A DNA stretch of 18,236 nt from an uncultured Alphaproteobacteria bacterium (GTDB lineage Bacteria > Pseudomonadota > Alphaproteobacteria > Rhizobiales > Pleomorphomonadaceae): NCBI GenBank assembly GCA_937900425.1, contig CALCDT010000202.1, positions 1 to 18,236 of the forward strand. Direction: 5' to 3'. This document shows positions 1 to 10,131 of the stretch, piece after piece. The position numbers were made by a program, and so were the translations under genes. Below the pieces are notes generated by a model. It did not search any database. It was not told the origin of the DNA and saw only the letters and a list, made by a program, of their open reading frames with translations. Positions within the stretch are counted from its first letter, which is position 1. Each line of letters starts with the position of its first letter.

Positions 1-1175
<1,175 letters not shown>

Positions 1176-1214
1176 TGAATCTGGTTCGTTCGATTGAACG
1201 CAGCGTCACCCCGT

Positions 1215-1261
1215 TCCCTCATCCTGAGGAGGCCCGCAGGGCCGTCTCGAAGGACGAGGGA
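1215..1261 (+). repeat. 47-bp REP-like palindrome, left copy
   Basis: An imperfect palindrome starting TCCCTCATCCTGAGGAGG and ending CTCGAAGGACGAGGGA, able to fold into a long hairpin with a short GC-rich centre. It is the inverse of the copy at 1649-1695, with 46 of 47 positions identical. It lies 39 bp after the glpQ stop and would be transcribed in the glp mRNA. Confidence 0.85.
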
Positions 1262-1270
1262 ACGGCCCCC

Positions 1271-1561
1271 TCAGTCGCCGCGTCGCCGCGACAGTTCCGG
1301 AAGATCGCCGTATCGACCCTCGATCAGCGCTTCCTTCTTGCGACGACTCCAGCCCTTGATCTGCCGCTCGCGCGCAACGGCCTCGGCGGCACGCTCGTAG
1401 GTCTCGCAGAAGACCAGCGTCACGGGGCGACGTCGCGCCGTGACGCTCGTGTCGGAGGGCAGGTTGTTGTGCTCCCATACGCGGGCCTCCAGGGGCTGCC
1501 GGGTGAGGCCGGTGTAGTAGGAGCCGTCGGCGCAGAGGAGCATGTAGACGGTGAAGTCCAT
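1271..1561 (-). CDS. Small GIY-YIG nuclease-domain protein (YhbQ/UvrC-N type)
   Basis: A 96-aa protein made almost entirely of a GIY-YIG domain. The first motif is VYM (residues 5-7) and the second is YTG (16-18). Arg27 and His31 sit in the EARVWEHNN helix, and the catalytic-type Glu65 is in AVARERQIKGW, followed by the Lys-rich KKEALIEG tail typical of this subgroup. All expected catalytic positions are present, so it may be active. It is encoded antisense to the glp operon and fills the space between two inverted 47-bp palindromes. The ATG at 1561 was chosen because VYMLL normally lies 3-5 residues from the start; no strong ribosome-binding site is seen. Biological role unknown. Confidence 0.8.
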   Translation of the reverse strand: MDFTVYMLLCADGSYYTGLTRQPLEARVWEHNNLPSDTSVTARRRPVTLVFCETYERAAEAVARERQIKGWSRRKKEALIEGRYGDLPELSRRRGD

Positions 1562-1648
1562 GGTCGGGGTTCACCCTCGCAGAAGGGCAGGCGGCCTTCA
1601 GCGTCGCTGCACCGCCATCTGAAATCAACCGGCGTCCGCCTCGGCCGA

Positions 1649-1695
1649 TCCCTCGTCCTTCGAGACGGCCCTTCGGGCCTCCTCAGGATGAGGGA
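1649..1695 (-). repeat. 47-bp REP-like palindrome, right copy
   Basis: Inverted copy of 1215-1261. Reverse-complemented, it is identical except for one base in the central loop (GCAGG versus GAAGG). It can also form a hairpin in the glp transcript. Confidence 0.85.
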
Positions 1696-1806
1696 TCGGG
1701 TCGAAGGGCGTGTTCGCGGCGTCGCCTCGTCGCGGCCCGGCATCGTCGCCCTCGCCGAGACGTGCAGGGGACGCACATCCAATTCCCTGACGAGGAGCGC
1801 ACCGTG

Positions 1807-2088
1807 ATGGACTTCTCCTGGATGGCCTGGACCTGGCCGACCGCGATCTTCTTCATCGTGATCTTCTCGCTGATCGCCGGCATGGGGCTGTGGGAGTATC
1901 TCGTGCCCGGCGGCGGGCCGCGGGTCGGGATCCTGCGCTTCGAGACGACGCGCGGCGACCGCCTCTTCGTGTCGCTGCTCGGCGCCGCCTTCATTCATCT
2001 GTTCTGGCTCGGGCTGGTCGGCCCGGAGCTGTGGTGGGCCACGGCGCTCTCGCTGGTCTACGCCTTCGGCGTGTTCAGGCTGGTCTAG
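1807..2088 (+). CDS. glpU: DUF2160 small membrane protein of the glycerol transporter (GlpU)
   Basis: A 93-aa hydrophobic protein beginning MDFSWMAWTWPTAIFF and containing the family motif TTRGDRLFVSLLGAAFIH. Three membrane helices are visible, at about residues 8-30, 50-68 and 72-90. DUF2160 proteins sit between the permease and binding-protein genes in rhizobial glycerol ABC operons, which is the position here; their molecular role is unknown. The ATG at 1807 is preferred because AGGAG lies 9 bases upstream; in-frame GTGs at 1804 and 1762 are alternatives. It is likely an accessory membrane subunit. It has been moved away from glpQ by the repeat-GIY-YIG unit but keeps its own ribosome-binding site. 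Confidence 0.82.
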   Translation: MDFSWMAWTWPTAIFFIVIFSLIAGMGLWEYLVPGGGPRVGILRFETTRGDRLFVSLLGAAFIHLFWLGLVGPELWWATALSLVYAFGVFRLV

Positions 2089-2130
2089 GCGCTACTGGGA
2101 GGAACCGGCGGCGTGTCCGCCGCATCGTGC

Positions 2131-2148
2131 GTCGCCGGAACCGGCGAC
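2131..2148 (+). promoter_or_regulatory. Intercistronic hairpin before glpV
   Basis: A perfect 18-bp inverted repeat (GTCGCCGG, AA, CCGGCGAC) between glpU and glpV, ending 17 bases before the glpV start. A smaller stem (GGCGG/CCGCC, 2107-2121) lies just upstream. There is no T-run, so it is not a terminator. Such hairpins ahead of binding-protein genes can protect the downstream mRNA and raise expression of the binding protein; that role is inferred. Confidence 0.4.
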
Positions 2149-2165
2149 ATTCAAGGGAGGAAACC

Positions 2166-3902
<1,737 letters not shown>

Positions 3903-3991
3903 CCCCGACCTCCGGACGGGTTCGGCCTCGCCGATCCCGTCCGGGACCGCCTTTCCCCCGTCGTCGGCACCCGGCGACGGCCGGGCGCGCG

Positions 3992-4023
3992 ATTCCGGGG
4001 CGGAAACGCTCCGGGATTTTTTT
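3992..4023 (+). terminator. Rho-independent terminator after glpV
   Basis: A nine-pair stem ATTCCGGGG/CTCCGGGAT (two G-U pairs) with an 8-base loop, followed by seven T. A second stem, CGGACGGG/CCCGTCCG (3913-3943), lies upstream without a T-run. The terminator sits between glpV and glpK, so glpK would depend on readthrough or on its own promoter. Confidence 0.75.
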
Positions 4024-4068
4024 GTCGCTCCGTGTCATCGAACGAGAAAACCGAGGGAGACTTCCGGC

Positions 4069-5559
<1,491 letters not shown>

Positions 5560-5888
5560 CCGCCGGGCCGTATCCGTGCGGCGGCGGACTGCGCCGTCGT
5601 CCCGGCCGCCGCAGGCCTCGCCGCCACTCGGCTGCCGGCGACAGGCGTCGAGGGACGTCTGTCCGCCGAGGCGGAAAGACGGCAGGATCTGCGGTGAAGA
5701 CAAGTAATCGCCGATGCCTCCGTGAAGTTCGGCTATGAAGTCGGTGACCGCTCGGCCTTATTCTGTATCTGCACCGAATTCTCGATTGCCCACCCCACTG
5801 AAACGTGCATAGTGGCGCCGAGCGGCCGGTTCCGATACCCGGTCCGGCCGGCTCGACATGTCATCCACACCTCCACAGGAGACGGGAA
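5560..5888. other. Gene-free spacer between glpK and the RHH gene
   Basis: A GC-rich spacer with no credible gene. A possible promoter for the following gene is TTGCCC (5786-5791), a 16-bp spacer and CATAGT (5808-5813), a weak match. AGGAG lies just before the ATG at 5889. I see no terminator with a T-run for glpK. Confidence 0.35.
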
Positions 5889-6083
5889 ATGACCGACGAG
5901 ACCTCCGCCCCCAAGGCCAAGAAGCCGATGGAGAGCATCACCCTTCGTCTCGAGCGCGACGTCGTCGAATCGCTGAATGCGCTGGCCGAAAAGTCCGGCA
6001 AGTCGCTCAACGGCATCCTGCGCCCGATGATCAAGCGCGGCCTCAAGGTGGCCGAGAAGAAGGGCAAGTTCGCCGAAGAGTGA
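5889..6083 (+). CDS. Ribbon-helix-helix DNA-binding protein, 64 aa
   Basis: A small basic protein with an RHH (CopG/Arc-like) fold: beta strand ESITLRL (residues 15-21), helix A DVVESLNALAEKSG, then helix B SLNGILRPMIKRGLKVAEKKG. Alternate residues of the strand (Thr18, Arg20) would contact the DNA major groove of an operator as a dimer. The N-terminus (MTDETSAPKAKKPM) is a short flexible basic tail. AGGAG is about 8 bases before the ATG. It has its own strong terminator at 6192-6224, so it is monocistronic. No toxin gene is adjacent on either side, so an antitoxin role is not supported; a stand-alone regulator is more likely. Target unknown. Confidence 0.75.
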   Translation: MTDETSAPKAKKPMESITLRLERDVVESLNALAEKSGKSLNGILRPMIKRGLKVAEKKGKFAEE

Positions 6084-6191
6084 TCGGACGGTTGCTCCGC
6101 CGCGAGGCGGGCCGGGCGCGCGGGGGCGAAAGCCCTGATCCGTGGCCAGGCCGCCTGCGAGCCGGAGACCGCCGCTTCGGAGAAGAGTTCG

Positions 6192-6224
6192 AAGGGCCGC
6201 GCGTCGATCGCGCGGCCCTTTTCT
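6192..6224 (+). terminator. Rho-independent terminator after the RHH gene
   Basis: A perfect 12-bp stem AAGGGCCGCGCG/CGCGCGGCCCTT with a 5-base loop (TCGAT), running into TTTTCT. It lies between the convergent RHH gene and znuA. Confidence 0.85.
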
Positions 6225-6305
6225 CGTCGGTGGTCCGGCCCCTGCCTGCGAGAGAGGAGGCCGGGGCGGCCCGTCTGCCATGGCGCAGGGCCGTCGGTTC
6301 CGCCG

Positions 6306-7370
6306 TCAGTTCGCCCCGCCGAGGCATTCGGAGAAGGACGCGCCGAGGTTGCGGACGAGCGAGAAATAGAGGTCGGGGCCGTCGGCGAGGTCGGCGCCGA
6401 GCGGGTCGAGCACGCCGGTCCGGGCGCGGCTGCCTTCCGTCACCGTGCCGATCAGCTTCGGCTCGAATTGCGGCTCGGCGAAGACGCAGGCCGCGTCGAG
6501 ACCGGCGAGCTTGGCCCGGATCGCCGCGATCCGCTCGGCCCCCGGCATGACTTCTGGCGAGACCGTGATCGAGCCGGCGGCGGCGAGGCCGAACCGGTTC
6601 TCGAAATAGTGGTAGCCGTCGTGGAAGACGACGAAGGGCTTGCCCGCGACCGGGGCGAGGGTGGCGGCGACGTCGTCCTGCAGCGCGTCGAGCCGGGCGG
6701 CGACGGCGGCGGCGTTGGCCTCGAAGGTGGCCGCCTGCGCCGGATCGGCTTTCGACAGCGCCGCGGCGATCGCCTTCACCATGGCCTTGGCATTCTGCGG
6801 GTCGAGCCAGACGTGGGCGTCGAATTCACCGTGCCCGTGGCCGTGCTCCTCGCCGGAGGCGTGGTCGTGCCCGCCCTCCGCATGCTCGGCGTGATCGTGT
6901 CCGTCGTGATCGTGTCCGTCGTGGTCGTGGCCGGCGTGATCGTGGCCGGCGTGCCCTTCCTCGCCGTCGTGATGATCGCCGTGGTCGTGGGCCTCGAAGG
7001 TGCCGCCTTCGCGCAGCGGCAGCGTCTTCAGCCCGGGCGCTTCGAGCAGTTCCACCGCCGTCGCCTTGCCGGCGATGGTGGCGAGCGGCTTCTCGAGGAA
7101 GGCCTCGAGCTCCGGGCCGATCCAGAACACGACGTCGGCGTCGGCGAGCATGCCGGCTTGCGACGGCTTGAGCGCGTAGGTGTGCGGCGAGGCGGCGCCG
7201 TCGACGATGATCCCGGGCTCGCCGACCCCCTCCATTACCGCTGCGACCAGCGAATGCACCGGCTTGATCGAGGCGACGACCTTGATCTCGGCACTGGCGG
7301 AGGCCGGAACGAGGACCGTGGCGGTGGTGGCGAGCAGGGCGGCGAGACCGACGGCGGCGAAACGGGACAT
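6306..7370 (-). CDS. znuA: Zinc ABC transporter periplasmic binding protein ZnuA
   Basis: A cluster A-I metal-binding protein of 354 aa that captures Zn(II) in the periplasm for ZnuBC. The signal peptide ends ASASA before EIKVVASIKPVHS (about residue 27). Probable zinc ligands are His63 (SPHTY), His186 (DAHVWLD) and His250 (VFHDGYHYF). Cys295 and Cys349 probably form the C-terminal disulfide known in E. coli ZnuA. A long His/Asp-rich loop (about residues 128-180, repeated GHDHDGHDH) is typical of zinc-specific members and separates ZnuA from manganese-type proteins. It is divergent from znuCB-zur across a shared control region with two Zur-like boxes, so it should be derepressed in zinc shortage. 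Confidence 0.95.
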   Translation of the reverse strand: MSRFAAVGLAALLATTATVLVPASASAEIKVVASIKPVHSLVAAVMEGVGEPGIIVDGAASPHTYALKPSQAGMLADADVVFWIGPELEAFLEKPLATIAGKATAVELLEAPGLKTLPLREGGTFEAHDHGDHHDGEEGHAGHDHAGHDHDGHDHDGHDHAEHAEGGHDHASGEEHGHGHGEFDAHVWLDPQNAKAMVKAIAAALSKADPAQAATFEANAAAVAARLDALQDDVAATLAPVAGKPFVVFHDGYHYFENRFGLAAAGSITVSPEVMPGAERIAAIRAKLAGLDAACVFAEPQFEPKLIGTVTEGSRARTGVLDPLGADLADGPDLYFSLVRNLGASFSECLGGAN

Positions 7371-7520
7371 GAGAACTCTCCAGAAGTCTTGCACGAGGGG
7401 GATTTTCGGCGAAGGAAACGGCGAGGCGCCGCTGAGGCGGGCGTTCGGACCGCCTCGTCCGCGGGAGGCGTCCGGCGTCGTCGCCCTGCACCGGAGACGC
7501 GGGTGGATCATCGATGTGAT

Positions 7521-7533
7521 GTTATTTGGTAAC
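7521..7533. promoter_or_regulatory. Zur box 1 (GTTATTTGGTAAC)
   Basis: An inverted repeat GTTA-5-TAAC resembling alphaproteobacterial Zur operators (GTTATANTATAAC type). It overlaps the -35 of the probable znuC promoter and lies in the znuA/znuC divergent region with zur in the same operon. Confidence 0.65.
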
Positions 7534-7554
7534 GCATTTGCGTAACGGTATAAC
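7526..7554 (+). promoter_or_regulatory. Probable znuCB-zur promoter
   Basis: TTGGTA (7526-7531), a 17-bp spacer, then TATAAC (7549-7554), close to the sigma-70 consensus. Box 1 covers the -35 and box 2 covers the -10, the expected geometry for repression by zinc-loaded Zur. It implies a leader of about 140 bases before the znuC ATG. Confidence 0.5.
7542..7554. promoter_or_regulatory. Zur box 2 (GTAACGGTATAAC)
   Basis: On the minus strand this reads GTTATACCGTTAC, aligning with box 1 (GTTAT....G.TAAC-like). It starts 21 bp after box 1, two helical turns, suggesting cooperative binding of two Zur dimers. The stretch between the boxes contains a further short palindrome ACGCA-TT-TGCGT. Confidence 0.6.
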
Positions 7555-7704
7555 GTGTGGCATAGAGGAGTGCAACGGCTTCCGGCGACTTCGACGCCGG
7601 AACGTCCGCCTCGCCCTCCGCGCCGTCCCGCCGCCGCAGCGCCTTCGCGCCCCCGGGGCAGGACGCGTTCCGGTGTCCCGTCGCGGCACCGACACGGATG
7701 ACCC

Positions 7705-8721
7705 ATGCTGAAGAAGGCCGACCCCCTCGTCCTGCTCGACCACGCCGGCCTCTCCCGAGGCGGCCGCTGGCTCGTGCGCGGCGTCAGCCTCGCGGTCGAG
7801 CCCGGCGAGATCGTCACCCTCGTCGGCCCCAACGGCTCGGGCAAGTCGACCACCGCCAAGATGGCGCTCGGCGTGCTCGCCCCGAGCGAGGGGCGCGCCG
7901 CCCGCCGCGACGGCCTCGTCGTCTCCTACGTGCCGCAGAAATTTTCGGTCGACTGGACGCTGCCGCTCGACGTCGACCGGTTCATGACCCTGACCGGCCG
8001 GGTGAGCGCGCGCGACGCCGACGCCGCCCTGGCCGAGACCGGCGTGTCGCATCTGCGCCGGGCCGAGCTGCGCACGCTCTCGGGCGGCGAATTCCAGCGC
8101 GTGCTGCTGGCCCGCGCCATCGCGCGGCGTCCCGACCTCCTCGTGCTCGACGAGCCGGTGCAGGGGGTCGACGTCGCCGGCGAGGTTGCCCTCTACGAAC
8201 TCATCGCCCGCATCCGCTCCGAGCGCGGCTGCGGCATCCTGCTGATTTCCCACGATCTCCACGTCGTGATGGCGGCGACCGACCGGGTCGTCTGCCTCAA
8301 CGGCCACGTCTGCTGCTCCGGCACGCCCCAGGCGGTGACCGCGAGCCCGGAATACCGGGCCCTGTTCGGCGCCCGGGCCGCCTCCACGCTCGCCGTCTAC
8401 CGTCACGTCCACGATCACGAGCACCTGCCGGACGGCCGGGTGCGCCACGCCGACGGCTCGACCACCGACCACTGCCACCCGGACGACGGCCACCACGGCG
8501 GCGGCCACGATCACGGCCACGACCACGATCATGGGCACCATCACGATCATGGGCACCATCACGATCATCGGCACGGGCACGACCATGGGCACGATCACGG
8601 GCACGGGCACCATCACGACCACGGGCACGGCGAAGGCCACGGCCATGCCCAAGAGACCCCGACCCCGCGAGCGCCGGTGACGGCCGCCGCGGACGCCTCG
8701 GAGAGGACACGCGATGCTTGA
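7705..8721 (+). CDS. znuC: Zinc ABC transporter ATPase ZnuC with histidine-rich C-terminal tail
   Basis: Cytoplasmic ATPase that powers zinc import through ZnuB. The ABC domain is complete: Walker A GPNGSGKST (41-49), Q-loop VPQKF (Gln78), signature LSGGE (125-129), Walker B LLVLDEP (145-151) and switch SHD (His183). The core ends near residue 235. It is followed by about 100 extra residues with an extreme His/Asp/Gly tract (about 263-314), making 338 aa against roughly 250 for E. coli ZnuC. The tail is unusual on an ATPase and may bind zinc in the cytoplasm as a buffer or sensor (inference). The gene overlaps znuB by 8 bp. No strong ribosome-binding site precedes the ATG; an ATG at 7698 is in another frame. 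Confidence 0.93.
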   Translation: MLKKADPLVLLDHAGLSRGGRWLVRGVSLAVEPGEIVTLVGPNGSGKSTTAKMALGVLAPSEGRAARRDGLVVSYVPQKFSVDWTLPLDVDRFMTLTGRVSARDADAALAETGVSHLRRAELRTLSGGEFQRVLLARAIARRPDLLVLDEPVQGVDVAGEVALYELIARIRSERGCGILLISHDLHVVMAATDRVVCLNGHVCCSGTPQAVTASPEYRALFGARAASTLAVYRHVHDHEHLPDGRVRHADGSTTDHCHPDDGHHGGGHDHGHDHDHGHHHDHGHHHDHRHGHDHGHDHGHGHHHDHGHGEGHGHAQETPTPRAPVTAAADASERTRDA

Positions 8722-9538
8722 CGACTTCTTCCTCCGCGCGCTGCTCGCCGGCGTCGGCGTCGCCCTCGTCGCCGGCCCGCTCGGCTGCTTCATCGTCTGG
8801 CGCCGGCTCGCCTATTTCGGCGACACCCTGTCCCACGCCGCCCTGCTCGGCGTCGCCCTCGCCCTGCTGCTCGACACCAACGTCACCCTCGTCGTCTTCG
8901 CGGTGTCGGCCTGCGTCTCGATCGCCCTCCTCGTTCTGCGCCGGCGGGCCTCGCTTTCGGCCGACGCCCTGCTCGGCCTGCTCGCCCATTCCGCCCTCGC
9001 CCTCGGCCTCGTCGTGCTCGCCTTCATGACCTGGGTCCGGGTCGACCTGATGGGCTTCCTGTTCGGCGACATCCTCGCGGTGTCGAAGACCGACGTCGTC
9101 ACCGTCTGGCTCGGCGGCGCCGGCGTGCTCGGCCTGCTCGCCCTGATCTGGCGACCGTTGTTCGCCGGCACCGTCAACCGCGAGCTGGCCGAGGCCGAGG
9201 GTGTCGATCCGGACCGCTCCGAACTCGTCTTCATGCTGTTGATGGCCGCCGTCATCGCCATCGCCATGAAGATCGTCGGCGTCCTGCTGACGACGGCGCT
9301 GCTGATCATCCCCGCCGCGACCGCCCGCCGCTTCGCCTCCGGGCCGGAGCAGATGGCGGTGCTGGCGGCGCTGGCCGGGGCGGCATCCGTGGTCGGTGGC
9401 CTGTTCGGCTCGCTGCGCTGGGACACGCCGTCGGGGCCGAGCATCGTCGTCGCCGCTCTCGCCCTGTTCGTCCTGACGCTTTCGCCCCTCGCCGGCCTCT
9501 TCAAGCGGCGCTCCGCGCCCGCCGACACCCGGACCTGA
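8714..9538 (+). CDS. znuB: Zinc ABC transporter permease ZnuB
   Basis: Inner-membrane permease (ABC-3 family, 274 aa) through which zinc passes. It starts with MLDDFFLRALLAGVGVALVAGPLG and has the family motif RRLAYFGDTLSHAALLGVALAL near residue 35, about eight hydrophobic helices, and the C-terminal MKIVGVLLTTALLIIPAATAR. The start overlaps the znuC stop (ATGCTTGA) and the stop is 4 bp from zur, so znuC, znuB and zur form a tight operon. Length and motifs are normal. Confidence 0.94.
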   Translation: MLDDFFLRALLAGVGVALVAGPLGCFIVWRRLAYFGDTLSHAALLGVALALLLDTNVTLVVFAVSACVSIALLVLRRRASLSADALLGLLAHSALALGLVVLAFMTWVRVDLMGFLFGDILAVSKTDVVTVWLGGAGVLGLLALIWRPLFAGTVNRELAEAEGVDPDRSELVFMLLMAAVIAIAMKIVGVLLTTALLIIPAATARRFASGPEQMAVLAALAGAASVVGGLFGSLRWDTPSGPSIVVAALALFVLTLSPLAGLFKRRSAPADTRT

Positions 9539-9542
9539 CCCG

Positions 9543-9983
9543 ATGCCTCCCCACGACCACGACCACGACCATGCCCACGATCATGGCCACACTCATCCGG
9601 ACCTCACGCGCAACCAGACGCTGGTGATGACCACGCTGGTCGAGGCCGGCGGTCCGCTCAGCGCCTATTCGATCCTCGACCGGCTGCGCGGCGAGGGCAT
9701 GCGGGCGCCGCTGCAGGTCTACCGCGCCCTCGACAAGCTGGTCGACTTCGGTCTCGTCCACCGGCTCGAAAGCCTCAACGCCTTCGTCGCCTGCCGCAAT
9801 CCCGATTGCGAAGCCCACGAGACCGTCGCCTTCGCCATCTGCGAGCGCTGCGGCGCGGTCACGGAGATCTCCGACGACGGCCTCGCCGAACGGCTCAGGG
9901 ACATCGCCGGTGCCGCCGGCTTCGCGCTGACGAAGTCGACGGTGGAATTGCGCGGCCTCTGCCGGACCTGCGGCACGGCCTGA
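9543..9983 (+). CDS. zur: Zinc uptake regulator Zur (Fur family) with histidine-rich N-terminus
   Basis: A Fur-family repressor of 146 aa that binds its operator when zinc is plentiful. A winged-helix region (about 25-80; VYRALDKLVDFGLVHRLES) is followed by the dimerisation domain. The structural zinc site is Cys100, Cys103, Cys140 and Cys143. Candidate regulatory ligands are His73, Cys84, His92 and Glu108, spaced nearly as in E. coli Zur. The first 20 residues are an extra His/Asp tract (PHDHDHDHAHDHGHTH) not present in E. coli Zur. It lies 4 bp after znuB and is therefore probably autoregulated through the Zur boxes at 7521-7554. The identity as Zur rather than Fur or Mur is supported by these ligands and by the operon. 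Confidence 0.93.
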   Translation: MPPHDHDHDHAHDHGHTHPDLTRNQTLVMTTLVEAGGPLSAYSILDRLRGEGMRAPLQVYRALDKLVDFGLVHRLESLNAFVACRNPDCEAHETVAFAICERCGAVTEISDDGLAERLRDIAGAAGFALTKSTVELRGLCRTCGTA

Positions 9984-10131
9984 TCCGCGCGGCGTCACGG
10001 CGGGGACGAACCGTGGTGGCATTCGTGTAGGGAATGAAATTTTCCTATCTTGCCGGCGGGCCGGCGGCGTGCTTCGCTGCGCCGCGAAGGGGCGGCGTCG
10101 TCCGCCCCGGCGATCTTCGAGGAGCCTCGTC

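Larger units (their letters stand above)
1215..1695. mobile_element. 481-bp palindrome-flanked GIY-YIG unit inserted in the glp operon
   Basis: The unit is bounded by two 47-bp copies of the same imperfect palindrome in inverted orientation (1215-1261 and 1649-1695), which differ at only one loop base. Inside is a single antisense gene for a small GIY-YIG protein. I saw no clear target-site duplication immediately outside the repeats. The palindrome belongs to the CCTCATCCTGAGGAG...GAAGGACGAGG type that is common between genes in Hyphomicrobiales. That it moves or spreads with the help of the GIY-YIG protein is inference, not shown. Confidence 0.55.

Noticed and set aside
1196..1214. Target-site duplication for the GIY-YIG unit
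   Set aside because: Comparison of bases directly outside 1215 and 1695 shows no convincing direct repeat.
5889..6083. Antitoxin of a toxin-antitoxin pair
   Set aside because: No toxin-like gene is adjacent; the neighbours are glpK and znuA, and a terminator follows directly.
8488..8646. Tandem DNA repeat or CRISPR-like array
   Set aside because: The repeats are codon-level runs of His, Asp and Gly in frame with znuC; there are no unique spacers of constant length.
10022..10060. Operator GGAATGAAATTTTCC upstream of the FAD oxidoreductase
   Set aside because: The dyad is imperfect and a matching promoter or regulator is not evident; too weak to list as a site.
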